Assembly (NCBI RefSeq): GCF_028640845.1
Contig: NC_080546.1
Span: 53,021,409 to 53,085,408, forward strand
Origin: Ahaetulla prasina
Lineage: Eukaryota; Chordata; Lepidosauria; Squamata; Colubridae
Length of the DNA: 64,000 bases
Reading direction: 5' to 3'
Shown here: in pieces, positions 1-11,556 of the stretch
How the letters are laid out: each line of letters opens with the position of its first letter
How positions within the stretch are numbered: the stretch's first letter is position 1
Notes under the pieces: generated by a model
Seen by the model: only the letters and a program-made list of their open reading frames with translations
Databases searched by the model: none
Told to the model about the DNA's origin: nothing
Translations under genes and position numbers: made by a program

Positions 1-99
1 AGCACGAAGCTGAAGCCTGAAGATGACGAATGAGACTTCGTCGAAACGTCGCCAAGACACTTCCAATTTTACGCGGGAGAAAACCCGAATAACCAAAGA

Positions 100-101
<2 letters not shown>

Positions 102-169
<68 letters not shown>
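102..169. repeat. (TA)n microsatellite
   Basis: About 34 uninterrupted TA units. The run sits at the 3' side of the minus-strand SINE that follows, so it may have grown from that SINE's simple-sequence tail. Confidence 0.95.
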
Positions 170-172
<3 letters not shown>

Positions 173-398
173 TTTATATACTTAGACTTATATACAGCTT
201 CAGTGCTTTACAGCCCTCTCTAAGCTGTTTACAGAGTCAGCAAATTGCCCCCAACAACCTGGGTGCTCATTTTACTGACCTCCAAAGGATGGAAGGCTGA
301 GTCAACCTTGAGCCTGGTGAGATTCGAACTACCAAACTGCTGATAATCAGCAGTCAGCAAAAGTAGCCTGCAGTACTGCATTCTAATCCCATGGAGGT
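165..398 (-). mobile_element. tRNA-derived squamate SINE
   Basis: Read on the minus strand, this has a Pol III B-box-like stretch (GGTAGTTCGAATCTCACC) near 320-345. It continues into the block common in squamate SINEs: a GGTTGACTCAGCCTTCCATC segment, then a segment about a lost ruler of T-rich and G-rich sequence, ending in a TATATAAGTCTAAG-like tail. The same central block recurs in the SINE at 53799-54064. The A box is degraded, so this is an old copy. Family assignment is by recognition only. Confidence 0.7.
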
Positions 399-730
399 TA
401 GATAGGAGGTATGATACATGGAACTAATATTGATTATTTTATACAATTTATTCCTTGATGGTCTCAAAAATTCTCACTGTGGCATATTCCACTAGCCCAG
501 TGCCTTCCTTTCTGTCCCTCCTTTACCTCACAGCAGAGCTATTAATACAGTGTCCTTGAATGCATTTCATCAACCCATCTTCTTCCTGATTCTTTTCCTG
601 TGTCTTTTTTCCTCTGCTTTCCTTCAACCATTGCAATCTGTGGCTATGTGATGAAAAGGGTCCGGGCTATACGAAAGCAACGTGAATGGTTGGAACCTCC
701 CCAATTTCATATTTCACTCCTTTCCTTATT

Positions 731-2124
731 TTTTTTTTTTTATTCAAAAAGTTTTACAGAAAATTTTCCCCCCTTCCCCCCCCCTTCACAACCCCCCTCC
801 CCCCCCCGACTTCCTGGAACGAGCACAAGGTATAGTTAAAAATAAAACAAACATATGCTAAAAAATTTTCGTCCCAACTTAATTATACCCCTACAATCAT
901 CAATTCCTAACTTCCCCCGAAAACAATCAAAAATAATACATCATAATCATTCAAAAACAGTCTGATAACTCTTAGTCTGATATCTACGTTGAATATAGTC
1001 AATCCATTTTTTCCATTCCTTTAAGTATCTTTCTTGCGTATTGTCTTTCAAAAAGGCTGATATCTTCGCCATCTCAGCCAAATTGGCAACTTTCAATATC
1101 CATTCTTCTATTGTAGGTACTTCTTTTTTCTTCCAATATTGTCCTATTAGTAATCTTGCTGCAGTTATTAGATTTAAAATCAATTTAGTCTCAATTACTG
1201 TACAATCCGTAATAATTCCCAACAAAAAAAATTGCGGCAGGAACTTTATCTTCTTTTTCAAAACATTTTGTAAAATCCACCAAATTTTTATCCAAAAGGC
1301 CTTTATATCCTTACAAGTCCATCAAATATGAAAATATGTAGCATCATCACAATTACATCTCCAACATTTTGCTTGCATATCTGGGTACACGATAATTTCT
1401 TAGGATCTAAGTGCCATCTATAAAACATTTTATAAAAATTTTCCCTCAGATTCTGTGCCTGCATGAATTTAACATTTTTAACCCAATTTTTTCCCCAAAT
1501 TTCCAATAATATTGGCTCCTGAAAATTTTGTGCCCACTTTATCATACAGTCCTTTACCAAGTCCCTTTCAGAATCTATTTCAAGTAACACATTATACAAT
1601 CTCTTTATATGCTCCTGAGACTGATTTCTAATTTGCTTTACCAAATTTCCCTCGTTCTGCTCTATACCAATTTTCTGATCTTCCTTCCATCTAGCACGTA
1701 GTTGCTCATATTGAAACCAAGTATAATTTTTCCTTCTTCTTTAGTACGTGCAGAGATTTTAATTGCAAATTACCTCTTTCAGTATACAAAAGATCTTTAT
1801 ATGTAATCATTTCCTGATTCTGTTCTATATTTATATTCTCTATTGTATGTCTAGGACTTGCCCATATAGGAACCTTATAATTTAGTTTGTAAGAGTATTT
1901 TTTCCAAACACGCAGAAGAGCAGTTCTTAACACATGATTTTTAAAGGCCTTATCCACTTTTTTGTCATAAATTAAATATGCATGCCATCCATATAGCAAA
2001 TCATAACCTTCTATATTCAAAATTCTTTCCTCCGTTAATTTAAACCAATCACTTATTACAGAGAGAGCAGCTGCTTCATAGTATAATTTAAAATTAGGCA
2101 TTTTTAAACCTCCCCTTTCCCGGG
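731..2124 (-). mobile_element. 5'-truncated L1 LINE (copy A)
   Basis: The 15-bp direct repeat actcctttccttatt at 716-730 and 2125-2139 is the target-site duplication. The minus-strand 3' end is a poly(A) (T-run from 731), preceded by a very G-rich 3' UTR seen as C-runs at about 770-812. Coding pieces at 2101-1706, 1644-1303 and 1261-947 match the C-terminal part of the L1 ORF2 at 38090-39310 almost residue for residue, with frameshifts between them. The copy keeps only the last 1.4 kb, the usual outcome of incomplete target-primed reverse transcription. It belongs to the same L1 lineage as the copies at 33933 and 57770. Confidence 0.93.
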
Positions 2125-2139
2125 ACTCCTTTCCTTATT

Positions 2140-3175
2140 ATCAGTGGCATCAAAAGCATTAGGTTCTTCTAGCTGTTACCCACTGTTTCAATTCATATCC
2201 AGACCAAGCATGGTTGCTTCAATTTATGCACAAACCACATGAAACCAGTTGCTCCACTAATGAAAGTGTTCATGCAAAAACTGCTTTGAATTTCATTAGC
2301 CGAAAGATAAGCAAAGCTGAAATAAGCAGAGGATTCAGACTGAGTCAAAAATGAGTGGTGCACTGTTCTCTCTCAATCATCTCCTCCCCCCCACTTTTTT
2401 TGCAAGTTTCCTTTGTTTTCTTCCTCAGCTCTTAATACTTTTCTCTCAAATGGCATTCCATGGTTATAGTTAGCATCCCCCTCTGGCTCAAATTACCTTC
2501 ATCTTCTGTTTTCTAAAATCCATCAATTGTTTGTACTTTTTAATAATAAACAAAAAAAAAATTCCATAAAGTTCTGATCTAATTCCAATTTGTTCAAAAG
2601 CATTTTCATCAAAAAGTAACCTTTTTTTATAATAATCAAAAATTACTAACCTCTTTTTCCATTTTAAACTTTCTTACATCCAATCCTTGTTGAGCCTTTT
2701 GCCAACATTTTTAAATCTTTGAAACCTGGCTTTTTCTTTTAATCCAGAAAAAATGTTGACTCAACAAGTGAATTTCTCTTAGCCTACTGCTTAGAAAAGC
2801 TCGTTAGCTATTAATTGATTACAACTGAAACTGTTTAAGAAAGTGAGGCTTCTGCTAACCTTGTGTCCATAAAAGAGGCATTAGAGCTGTGAGCTTGACT
2901 GAAATGCTTCAGCTCCCAGCTGCTCAATTCATGAGTTCATCACAAAAAACCAGTTCCTGTAACATCTGTCCAGAGTGCAAGTGGGATATCTCACTTTCTT
3001 TCCTTATCTGGTAAAAGAAATTCACTGCCTGTCCACTGTTATCCACCACAATGCTATTCCCACCCTTTCAGGAATGTCTAATTTGCCATAGATCCACATT
3101 CAGAAGCAGATTTACCTGTTTTGCTAGCAGACCACCTTGCCTCTGAAGATCCCAGTCACAGTTGCCAGTGAAATG
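2140..3175. other. intronic or intergenic sequence, nothing recognised
   Basis: A+T-rich sequence with homopolymer runs and no open frame or repeat family that I can name. It lies left of the last visible WWC2 exon and is probably a downstream WWC2 intron. Confidence 0.5.
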
Positions 3176-3945
3176 TCAGAAAGATAAAAAATAAGTCTCC
3201 CCAAAAATAAGACCAATCACGAAAATAAGCTCATGCCTGATTTTAAGCATGTGCCTAATATAAGCCCTACCCCCCCAAAAAGCCCCAGTGAAGACCGTCA
3301 TCAGCCTGGGGGGATGGGTGTGGCAGCATTGGAGATGGCGAGGGTGCGAGGGATGGTGGTGTCCAGCAGCAGCTGCAGACTGTGCAGCGCAGGTGAGTTG
3401 ATTATCTGTCCGAGCAGCAGGCAAAGGCAGAGGTGGGGGGAAGGCAGGCAACCTGGCCATGCCACAGGAAAGCCAAGAGTAGGTGGGCTAGAGCAGGTGG
3501 CCGGCTGTGGGAGATTTGTCTTCATATGGTGGCACTGGCACCAGATGGAGGCAGAGGCACATGGGGGGAAGGCAGGTGATCCCGACACTCCACGCTGGCC
3601 ATGGGCAAGCCAAGAGATGAGAAAATAAGCCACCCATGGCCGGCCGCCCACTCCATCCCACTATCTCTCAGCTTGCCTGAGGCCCATCCGGATTGCATGC
3701 CTTCCCCCTGTACCTCTGCCTCCATCTGCTGTTGGTGTTGCCATGTAAAGATGAGCCTCCCATGGCCACCCGCCCACTCCGTCCTACCGTCTCTCGGCTT
3801 GCCTGCTCCATTGGGGCCTCGAGCAAGCAGAAGTGGACTTCCTGTAGATGGAAAAAAAATAAGACACCCCCCAAAATAAGCCCTAGTGCTTATTTTGGAT
3901 TCTTTAAAAGATATAAACCCGGGTCTTATTTTCAGGGAAACACAG
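3176..3945. repeat. old repeat bounded by AAAATAAG-CCCC motifs
   Basis: Both edges carry AAAATAAG...CCCCCAAAATAAG blocks (3187-3290 and 3848-3945), as in a vertebrate DNA-transposon-derived repeat with TCTTATTTTC-type ends. The G+C-rich interior has internal duplication. A block at about 3612-3675 is repeated directly at about 3747-3810, and a related segment at about 3440-3570 lies in inverted orientation. The open frames inside (for example 3233-3628 plus and 3522-3992 minus) overlap on both strands and look like by-products of G+C richness, not genes. Family not named with confidence. Confidence 0.5.
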
Positions 3946-5107
3946 GGTAACAGATACCAGCCATGGAAGCCAACACTAGTATATTTCACCACAGTTTTTA
4001 AAATTTCATGACTTTAAATTATAAGTATTTACTTTAATTATAATTACCATGGTCATCTTTAACTCATGATAATACAGTAAGCCAAGGACAATGTCTTAAC
4101 ATACCAACAAGTCAAGAAGATCAAATTGCATGCTGCTTATTAACCTTCTCTTTACATAAGAGGGTAAACAAACTAGACAGCTTGATATAACATCCAAGCC
4201 AAGGATTACATTTATGGCATCCAAACAAGCCAGAAATGTGTTTAAATCAAGGTTTAAAATATCTACCTTATTTGTGCACAGCAACTATACAAACCTCTCC
4301 TTGTCTTTTCTTCATTAGCAGAGAATAGAAGGAAATAGGCTGCATTTACAGACAGAATGCAAAAACCCATGGCATATCCTGTAAGAGCATGATCAGTGTG
4401 CAAAAAGGGCACAGCAGATAAAAGGTGACACTTCTACAGTTCTCCATTTCTCTCCATTTATCAAAAGTTAAACATTTATATGCAGTACTTAAGGTTTTAT
4501 AAACATGTTCTTAATTAACATAAACCCAATCTGCAATTCTTAACATTCTATGGTTTTCCAATCCATTTTCTTTTTAAAAATATACTTTATTCTAGAAGGC
4601 TAAATAATCTCCGTGTGGACCTTGATATAAATGAATAGAGTCCAGCTGCCCTAGTATATACCTTCTGAATTTAGTTAACTCCTTTGCATGTGTGTGGAAA
4701 AACATCTCTATCAACTATAAGTGGCTCCAGTGCAGAAGCAATGAGAATAATATTTGCAGTAAGAAGTTCATAAGGTCTCAGCTATTATCCCAAAACTTGC
4801 CAATGATATATTGCACTCTGCTGACTTCCTTCAGCTATTTAACATCAGGACTTGCTATTTTCATGCTGGTCGCAAATGAAGAACAACAGAGAGCTTGAAG
4901 TAATATGAACTCTGTGAATTCTGTCACAGTGTGAAGGTCTTTCTGTATTACTGCCCACTAGACTAATTTTAAATTTAATTAAAATGTACATAGAACAGCT
5001 ACTGAAAGAAAATGGCCCATTAGGGCACAACTCAGACTCTCCAGTAAGTATAAAGGTTAAGATGAAGGAATAAATAAATGATAGAGGGAAATGATTTTTT
5101 TCTATAC
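3946..5107. other. WWC2 intron sequence, nothing recognised
   Basis: A+T-rich sequence directly downstream, in the transcript sense, of the WWC2 exon at 5108-5347. It begins with the donor GTATAG read on the minus strand. No further exon or repeat was recognised. Confidence 0.55.
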
Positions 5108-5347
5108 CTCTCTGTAAGTTCATCACTAGGTGTGCTTTTCATAGATAGTTCCTCTTCCAGTCTCTTCCTTTCTGCTTCTAAATGCTTCAATTCATCTTGC
5201 GTGCGTTTACATGAGGTGACAAATTGAAGTTCTTTCAGAAGCTCTTCCTTTTCATTTATCAGCATCAATTTTTCCTTCTCAATTTCTAGTGCCCCAGGCC
5301 AAGCTTCACCTTTTAACTTAGAAAGTTCTATTTTTAAGTTTGCCATT
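5108..5347 (-). CDS. WWC2: WWC2 coding exon, coiled-coil region
   Basis: This is the last visible exon of WWC2, a cytoplasmic scaffold of the Hippo pathway (the KIBRA family acts upstream of LATS/YAP). The 240-nt exon follows TTTTAG and ends before GTATAG. It starts in phase 2 of a split codon, so AG from the previous exon plus A gives Arg, and it ends with two bases of a codon. It encodes MANLKIELSKLKGEAWPGAL, an EKEKLMLINEKEELLKELQ stretch, QFVTSCKRTQDELKHLEAER and a Glu/Lys-rich tail. From memory this matches WWC2 better than WWC1: for example GALEIEKEKLMLINEKEELL here, against GVLDSERDRLILINEKEELL in WWC1. The heptad-like Leu/Glu/Lys pattern fits a coiled coil. An open frame runs on to 5032, past the exon, but that extension lies beyond the donor site. 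Confidence 0.93.
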
Positions 5348-5539
5348 CTAAAAGAGACAGACAGACAGACACAAAGAACAGATAAAGAAGGACTTCAATA
5401 GGACAAAAACAAAGGAAAAGTGAGAAGGTCTCTTATCTCCTTGCCTCCTCCACTGTCAGGAGCTCCATAATACAGTAGCACCTATATTATATGAAGCCTA
5501 ACAAATGCATAATAATAATAAAATAATAATAAAATAATT

Positions 5540-5892
5540 GGGATGTGGTGGCTCAGTGGCTAAGATGCTGAGCTTGTCGATCGAAAGGTCAGCAATTCAG
5601 CAGTTCGAATCCCTAGTTCCACGTAACAGGGTGAGCTCCTTTTACTTGTCCCAGCTTCTGCCAACCTAGCAGTTTGAAAGCATGTAAAATATGCAAGTAG
5701 AAAAATAGGGACCACCTTTGGTGGGAAGGTAACAGCGTTCCATGCGCCTTTGGTGTTTAGCCATGCCGGCCACATGACCACTGACAGCGCTTCGGACAGC
5801 GCTGGCTCTTTGGCTTTGAAACAGAGATGAGCACCGCCCCCTAGAGTTGGGAACGACTAGCACATATGTGCAAGGGGAACCTTTACCTTTAA
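5540..5892 (+). mobile_element. Sauria-type SINE (tRNA head, Bov-B-like tail)
   Basis: The head has an A box (GTGGCTCAGTGGCTAAGATG) and a B-box-like GCAGTTCGAATCCC. The middle carries ACCTTTGGTGGGAAGGTAAC, and the 3' end GGGGAACCTTTACCTTTA is the tail Sauria SINEs share with Bov-B LINEs. It is nearly complete and lies in WWC2 intron sequence, antisense to the gene. Confidence 0.88.
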
Positions 5893-6129
5893 CAAACGCA
5901 AGCCGAAATCATGCAGAGCATTTCTAATTATTTTTCTGCTTATTTATTTATTTAGCATTTTTACAATGCTAATGCAGAGTAGTAGTTTAGCTGCCTGTTT
6001 AACAACTCTGTTAGGTACACACTTGTGTGCTTCCCAAGGTGCACCATAGGAGGTGAGCTAGCTTTGCACCAGAAAGAAAGATGAGTGGCTTTTCCTGCAG
6101 CAACATCCAAGGCCCTCTCCTTCCACCTT

Positions 6130-6375
6130 GTGAACAGGTGTCGCAACCTGGAAGGTTCGGGGCCAGCAGGATTTTAACTGCTGCATGAAGCATCGGGTTG
6201 TCTCTCCACCAAAGTGGTACCTATTTATCTATTTGCATAGAACATGCTTTTGAACTGCTAGGTGGGCAGAAGCTGAGCTGATGGGAGCTGACCTCACCAT
6301 GCAGTGCTAAGACTTGAACCACCAGAGTGGAGACCATATCCAGTTTCATTAAGCCACTGAGCCATCGTACCTCAT
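6130..6375 (-). mobile_element. older Sauria-type SINE, partial
   Basis: Read on the minus strand it starts GGTACGATGGCTCAGTGGCT. It continues through CACCTAGCAGTTCAAAAGCA and GGTACCACTTTGGTGG, parallel to the plus copy at 5540-5892. Similarity fades in the 3' half, so the left boundary is approximate. Confidence 0.65.
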
Positions 6376-6539
6376 TTTTCTAGCAAGTCAATATATAAAA
6401 ATATTTTAAATAAACGTATCATGTAGCATCCTTAATTCTGACCAAGTTTTTCACTGTACCATAGACATTTGGTGGAGTTAAAGGCCAGAGGATAAGATAG
6501 TGTGCAGCTCTTTTCACATGAAGTGAATGAATCAAATTC

Positions 6540-6735
6540 ATATCATTTATCATTTATTTGATTTTATATCACCTTTATTATTTTTATACATAAAAAACAA
6601 CAACACAACAATGCTATGAGGTGGATTGGTTGAGAGACTGCGTCTGGCCCTAAGTCATCCAGTGAGGTTTCATGTCTAAAGTGGGATTAGAACTAGACTA
6701 GAACTCCCAGCACCTTAACCACTACACCAAACTAG
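6540..6735 (-). mobile_element. tRNA-derived squamate SINE
   Basis: On the minus strand it begins AGTTTGGTGTAGTGGTTAAG (A box), has GTTCTAATCCCACTT in the B-box position, and ends in AATAATAAAGG followed by an A/T-rich tail. Same family as the copies at 8095-8273 and 27285-27500. Confidence 0.75.
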
Positions 6736-7904
6736 ATCTATAATCTGATCTGTTCAGGGTTATCTTAGTTAACAATTAGGGACAGGAAAAATAAGAACCC
6801 TTGGTAAGTTCCTGAGAGTCGAGTGAAGTGCAGTATTCACATGATGGTTGGTTTTATTACAAAGTGATTTACCAATTGATAAGTTTTTAATTGCAAGATA
6901 ATGAAAACTTTTAATGAACAAAGGGTTTCATTTTATAATTACTACCACATGAAAATAGCAGCTGTCAGCCTTCTCTGACATTCATTTTATGGAATGTTCT
7001 CCTAAAGAGATAATGTTTCAAATTCTTTCCAGCATAAAAATACAAAATGTTGGCATAGACTAAACCAAAAATCTGATCCACTATCCCATTTACATAGTGC
7101 CCCCCCCTCAGTGAAACTTAACAAAAGGTCATGAGTACACCAGTATTCTTACTCATGGATTATGATATTACAGGAAATATATGGAGGTCTAATGTAACCA
7201 TTAAGGCATTTATAATCCATTGATTATATAATCACTTTTAAAGCCATTTAAGTTGGTGTCTACTATGTAGTATTAATATTTACAGCTTAGCCTTCTTATT
7301 TTGATTTCTTAAATAGCTAAGCGGCAGTTCTAAAAGCTATGTATAACTAACATGGAAAGAAATAAAATCATTCTTGCTTACTAAATAAAGGCCCATACTG
7401 ATGGAATGCATCAGGTTTATTTCATTTTATCAATGGTTCATATTTAGCCAAGCCTGGCTAGAAATAACCCTGACTACTACCGTATTCAATGACATGCAAG
7501 GTGGGATGGTGTCTCAAAGAGTTTTTTTCTTCTTTAAAATGTTACTTATCAGTAATTGTTACTGACTGATCATCTCTCCAGCTACCAGAGCATGCTTCTT
7601 AGCTTCTTATAGAGGATGACTTGCCTTTAATATTGTACTTGATCACTGAATTAAGTTTTCAAGTCTTCTCGACTGACACTGCTTGTCAATTCCAAATTTT
7701 ATTTTAATGGCAGGTTTCTACATATATTTGAACCATTTAAATGTTTTGAATAGGATGTTGAAGGCTTCCTGAAGCCTTTTAGAAACAATATTCTCAATTT
7801 ATTAATGTGATGAGAAAAAAGATGATGAACTGAAAGTATTATTTATGCTGTATCATTTACATTATTGTACATGTAGACCTACCGCCTTGTGTAGTGACTG
7901 TTAT
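6736..7904. other. WWC2 intron sequence, nothing recognised
   Basis: A+T-rich intronic sequence between the exons at 5108 and 9322. No open frame or repeat that I can name. Confidence 0.5.
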
Positions 7905-8690
7905 GACAGCACTGAAAAACCAATTTTGCAACCAATCTTTGAATTGAAAACTCATGTGACACCCATGCGGTCACATGATTGATATTCAGGCACTTGCAAC
8001 TAACAGGCATTTACACATTTACATGATCACCATTTGGGTCTTTGCAACTGGTTTGTGACTAGCAGAATCAATAGAGAAGGCGACAGTAAACAGTCAGTTT
8101 GGTATTGTGGTTGAAGTGCTGGCCTAAATCCTAGGAGACTGTAAGCTGACTCAGTGATTCTGGGCTGGTCACTCTCTCTCAGCCCAACCCACCTCACAGG
8201 ATTGTTGTGTGTGGAAAATAGAAGGAGGAAGGAGAATTATGTATGTTCACTGCTTTGAGTTATTTATAAAAGTGAGTCAGGGAGACTGAGCAAGAGTGGA
8301 TTGGCAAGGGTGTATGAGGAAGCAGTATGAATCAGGGACAGCGCAGAAGGGTATGGCATGAACACAGAAGTGGCTAGAGCAGAATGTGTGGGAGGGGATA
8401 TTTATCCTAGTGATTTGCAACCTTCCCTGCCAGTTCCCCAATTAACTTTCTCAGGAGGATGGCAGTGAAGGTTGCAAATAGCAATCATGTGTTTATCAAT
8501 TGGTTATAAGTGTGAACTGATTGCCAGATGCCCAGATTGTGATCACATAACTGCAGGGGTGCTGGGATGGCCAGAACTCCAAGGACCAGGTATAGCCACA
8601 TTTGTCCAGTGCTATCCGCAACTTCAAACAGTCACTGAAAGCATGACTGAAGATCTAGGACTACCTATTCAATTATGAGTTCTAGGAACA
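7905..8690. repeat. degraded snake-type DNA repeat, two arms in opposite orientation
   Basis: 7905-8090 (minus sense) and 8420-8690 (plus sense) both resemble a common squamate repeat that contains GGTGATCA(C/T)(G/A)T-, GTTGCAA- and GACTACC-like segments. The two arms are split by a younger SINE (8095-8273). Strongly diverged; boundaries uncertain. Confidence 0.4.
8095..8273 (+). mobile_element. tRNA-derived squamate SINE
   Basis: Begins CAGTTTGGTATTGTGGTTGA (A box) and contains CACTCTCTCTCAGCCCAACC and CACCTCACAGGATTGTTGTG. It ends TTTGAGTTATTTATAAAAG. It lies inside an older repeat in a WWC2 intron. Confidence 0.8.
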
Positions 8691-9321
8691 TTTTTGTTGC
8701 TTTTTAACATTTCAAGTAGTAATTTTTTCATCATCTGCAATTTCTATAGATATCAATAAGGATTTCCCATGTTATCTGAAAACAATTGTGATTCCTTTTT
8801 AGGTTGAAAAGCTCACTTTATTCAGATCTAACATTGCCTTTGAGTATGCGGTATGTATTATGCACCTTGGTTCTAATATTGAATTTAAGATTGCTGTGTT
8901 ACATTTTATGTCATTACAATTAAGATTATGTTCTTAACGCCACTAGTTTATATATCCTAATTTTCCTATTATCACCTAAACCTACAAGCAGTTTTGAAGT
9001 GTAAAGTGTTTGTTTTGCAAGTGAGGAAACTGCTAGTAATAACCTATTTCCCTGAATTTGCTGTTTAATTTGGTTCACATTCTTTTGCTTACAATTCTTT
9101 TGTTAGTGGAAACAAAATAGCTCCGAGTATTCACTAATAGTCCAATATACAAAAATAAATGATCCAATATACACAAATAAATGATCCTGATAAGAATATT
9201 AAACTATGTTTTCAAGAGATGCATCCAGTAGATGTCACTGCAAGCATTATATTGGCTACATGGCTTTATAGACTGAGATACAAAATGTATATTGTAACAA
9301 AGAAATAAACTCTTTTTTTAC
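8691..9321. other. WWC2 intron sequence, nothing recognised
   Basis: A+T-rich intronic sequence directly downstream, in the transcript sense, of the exon at 9322-9395, starting with the donor GTAAAA. No repeat family recognised. Confidence 0.5.
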
Positions 9322-9395
9322 CTTCTTTTAGCTTCTTCATACTGAAGACTCAATCTGACCTTTTCAGCTAAATTGGCCATGTTCTTTACACTGAC
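9322..9395 (-). CDS. WWC2: WWC2 coding exon, short coiled-coil exon
   Basis: 74-nt exon after AACAG and before GTAAAA. It encodes VSVKNMANLAEKVRLSLQ then YEEAKR and two bases of an Arg codon completed by the exon at 5108-5347. NLAEKVRLSLQYEEAKR is, from memory, identical to the WWC2 segment in this position. WWC1 has QLAEKVRLRLRYEEAKR, so this exon also favours WWC2. It starts in phase 0, matching the phase-0 end of the exon at 10708-10854. The exon is too short to stand out as an open frame and was found by following splice phase. Confidence 0.93.
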
Positions 9396-10707
9396 CTGTT
9401 GAAAGAATCACCATCTCACAGCATATATCATTAAGGAAACATGAAATAATTTGATTTATTTAGCTAAATAAGCTAAATTAAATAGAAACACATTTCAAAA
9501 CACTAATAGCTGTTTTGTCAGCTCAACAGCTAATTCAAACGTTTTCTAAAAGAATATATGTTTATTATTATTAAATAACCTTAGGATATATTTTAACAGA
9601 AGAAGGTACAGTTCTATTAAGGCCAACTTTGAACCTCCATTTAATCCCAAGTTGTTGCTTAGCACTTTGAACTCAGAACTTAAGAGATCGATGAAGCTCA
9701 AAGAAGGACTTCAATGAGACTGAAATTGTTAAAAACCACATTTAAGTATGGGCTGCTTCTAAGAAAATCCAATCATTCACAGAGCCTTTTATGATTCCAC
9801 CTTAAGAAATAGACCAAAGTTTGGAAAACATTTGTGAATATAAACCTATGGCAATCATCCCAGTCACTGAGAAATATTTTAAAGTGACTAAATTGGACTT
9901 TTTAAAATTGGACTTTAGGGTTTGATCATTGCTTTTTGGAGAAAAAATAAATAAGGTTCACTTATATTTATATACATCAATATTCAATGAATATATGTCA
10001 TTTTTGATAAGATCTACTTGACATAATGTGTTCGATGACTTCAAAAATGACTTCAGATTAAATTAAAATGTTTTTGGAAAGTGATACCAATAAGCTCTAA
10101 CAAAATCTGGAGGGGAGAGGGAGATGTGGTTAGACTGAATCTCACATTGTTAATCTAAATTCAGGATATCAGGGGATATCAGAAGGCAGGGGAAAAGAAG
10201 GCAGGGGAAGGGAGGAAAGATGTCCAATGAAATTCTTAAAATAAATAATAGAAGATGATGATGTATTCCATAGTATAGTAAAGGTTTAGTTTCATGTGAA
10301 TAAGAAAAAATTGGAAGTTTTTAATATGACTGTTGTAGCTACTTTGCTAAATTAAAACCAACTTGGATTACAATAATATTCTAGAATAAAATTCATATCT
10401 GAAAAAACACAAGAAAAAAATTTGCAAACCAGAAAATTTTATTCCAGTTCTGCTTATTAATGATAATGACATAGATACTATTTGTAGATAACCCGCATTC
10501 CAAATATCCCATCTAGAAAATCTGACACATCCCTATCACTTAGTAGAATTTCTGCAGCACAAAGAAAGGAGTGCCTTTTGAGAGTGAAACATGAGAGCCA
10601 TTCTCTAGAATGTTCTTGATATATCGACTAACATTTGACTTAGATCTCTTCAAGAGTGTTCCATAGTTTTTTTTAATCCCCACCTTTAAATAATAGGAAA
10701 AACATAC
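9396..10707. other. WWC2 intron sequence, nothing recognised
   Basis: 1.3 kb of A+T-rich intron. No repeat family recognised. Confidence 0.5.
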
Positions 10708-10854
10708 ATCACCAGAAATGTCTGTCTGAGACCCTGCATCCAAAGTTTGCTTAGAGAGAGACTGTTGGGAATGTGCCAGGCTGCATCTCAAATCTGATTC
10801 TGATTGGGCAATAGTTTGACCAAGAAGGAATCTTTCTCTCAACTTTGCAAGGCT
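10708..10854 (-). CDS. WWC2: WWC2 coding exon with SQTDISGD motif
   Basis: 147 nt (49 codons) between CCCAG and GTATGT. It encodes SLAKLRERFLLGQTIAQSES, then DLRCSLAHSQQSLSKQTLDA and GSQTDISGD. The S-E-P/S-DLRCS and RQTLDAGSQT-like segments are typical of WWC2; WWC1 has VSSQTDISGSFG here. The exon is in phase 0 on both sides. Ser/Thr-rich stretches make it a plausible linker and phosphorylation region between coiled-coil blocks. The longer open frame on this strand (10540-10911) includes intron on both sides; the splice sites define the exon. Confidence 0.94.
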
Positions 10855-11426
10855 CTGGGAACAACAACAACACATCATTGCAGCTTTGTTATTACAAAAG
10901 AACACCACCACAAGAAATGCATAGGCAAGAGAGAGAATAATTTAGAAAGGAATATCTTATAATTGTTCATCAACATTTACCATATCTATTTTGAAAGACA
11001 ACTTGGTGCATGCATTCTCCACTTTGTCTCTCAAACAAGATATTTAAAAAGACCTAACTAAAGGAAACTTTAGGTAGCTATTTCAATGCTATCTTGCAAT
11101 GGTTTCCAAAGCCTGGAAATGAAAATGGCAATCAGCAAACATTTTACAAGGCCAAAAGATATGCTCATAACTCTGTAATCAATAAAACAATGCAGTCAAA
11201 ATACCCCCACCCTACCAAACGTATATGGGAGATACTAAGATACACATATCCAGTTTCCAAGATCCAGTTCTGTAACTTAATCTCTCTCTTTTATTCTTTT
11301 CTACAAATTTAATAAGACCTTAGAAACCACCTCTCTTACTTATTATGATGGCTGTTAGGGCCTAATGTACCCTTATTCCCAAAAGACCACCACAACAAGT
11401 GCTGAACAAAAATGATATTAAAATAC
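10855..11426. other. WWC2 intron sequence, nothing recognised
   Basis: Short intron of 572 nt between the exons at 10708 and 11427, with donor GTATTT and acceptor CCCAG on the minus strand. No repeat recognised. Confidence 0.7.
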
Positions 11427-11556
11427 CTTCATTAAATCTTGCTTTTCTTTTTCACCAGAGCTTATAGCTTTTTGGATAGACTTCAATTCATTCATAACAG
11501 CTTTAGCTTCACTTAACTCATATCCATTCTGGCCTCCAGACATTTTTTGGTCAATT
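11427..11556 (-). CDS. WWC2: WWC2 coding exon, first coiled-coil block
   Basis: 130 nt between TTTTACAG and GTATTT. With CA from the previous exon the first base completes Gln. The exon then encodes IDQKMSGGQNGYELSEAKAV, MNELKSIQKAISSGEKEKQD and LMK. This matches the WWC-family IDKKMS...L.EAKA.L.E.KSI.KAI..GEKEKQDL block, part of the N-terminal coiled coil that mediates dimerisation. One residue differs from the usual IDKKMS (Q for K). Ends on a complete codon, consistent with phase 0 of the next exon. Confidence 0.95.

Noticed and set aside
3233..3992. Paired open frames of 131 and 156 codons on opposite strands
   Set aside because: They lie in a G+C-rich old repeat with direct and inverted internal duplications. 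No domain is recognisable.
1..5107. Search for the next downstream WWC2 exon
   Set aside because: No convincing coiled-coil continuation with splice sites was seen left of 5108. The intron probably continues beyond the window.
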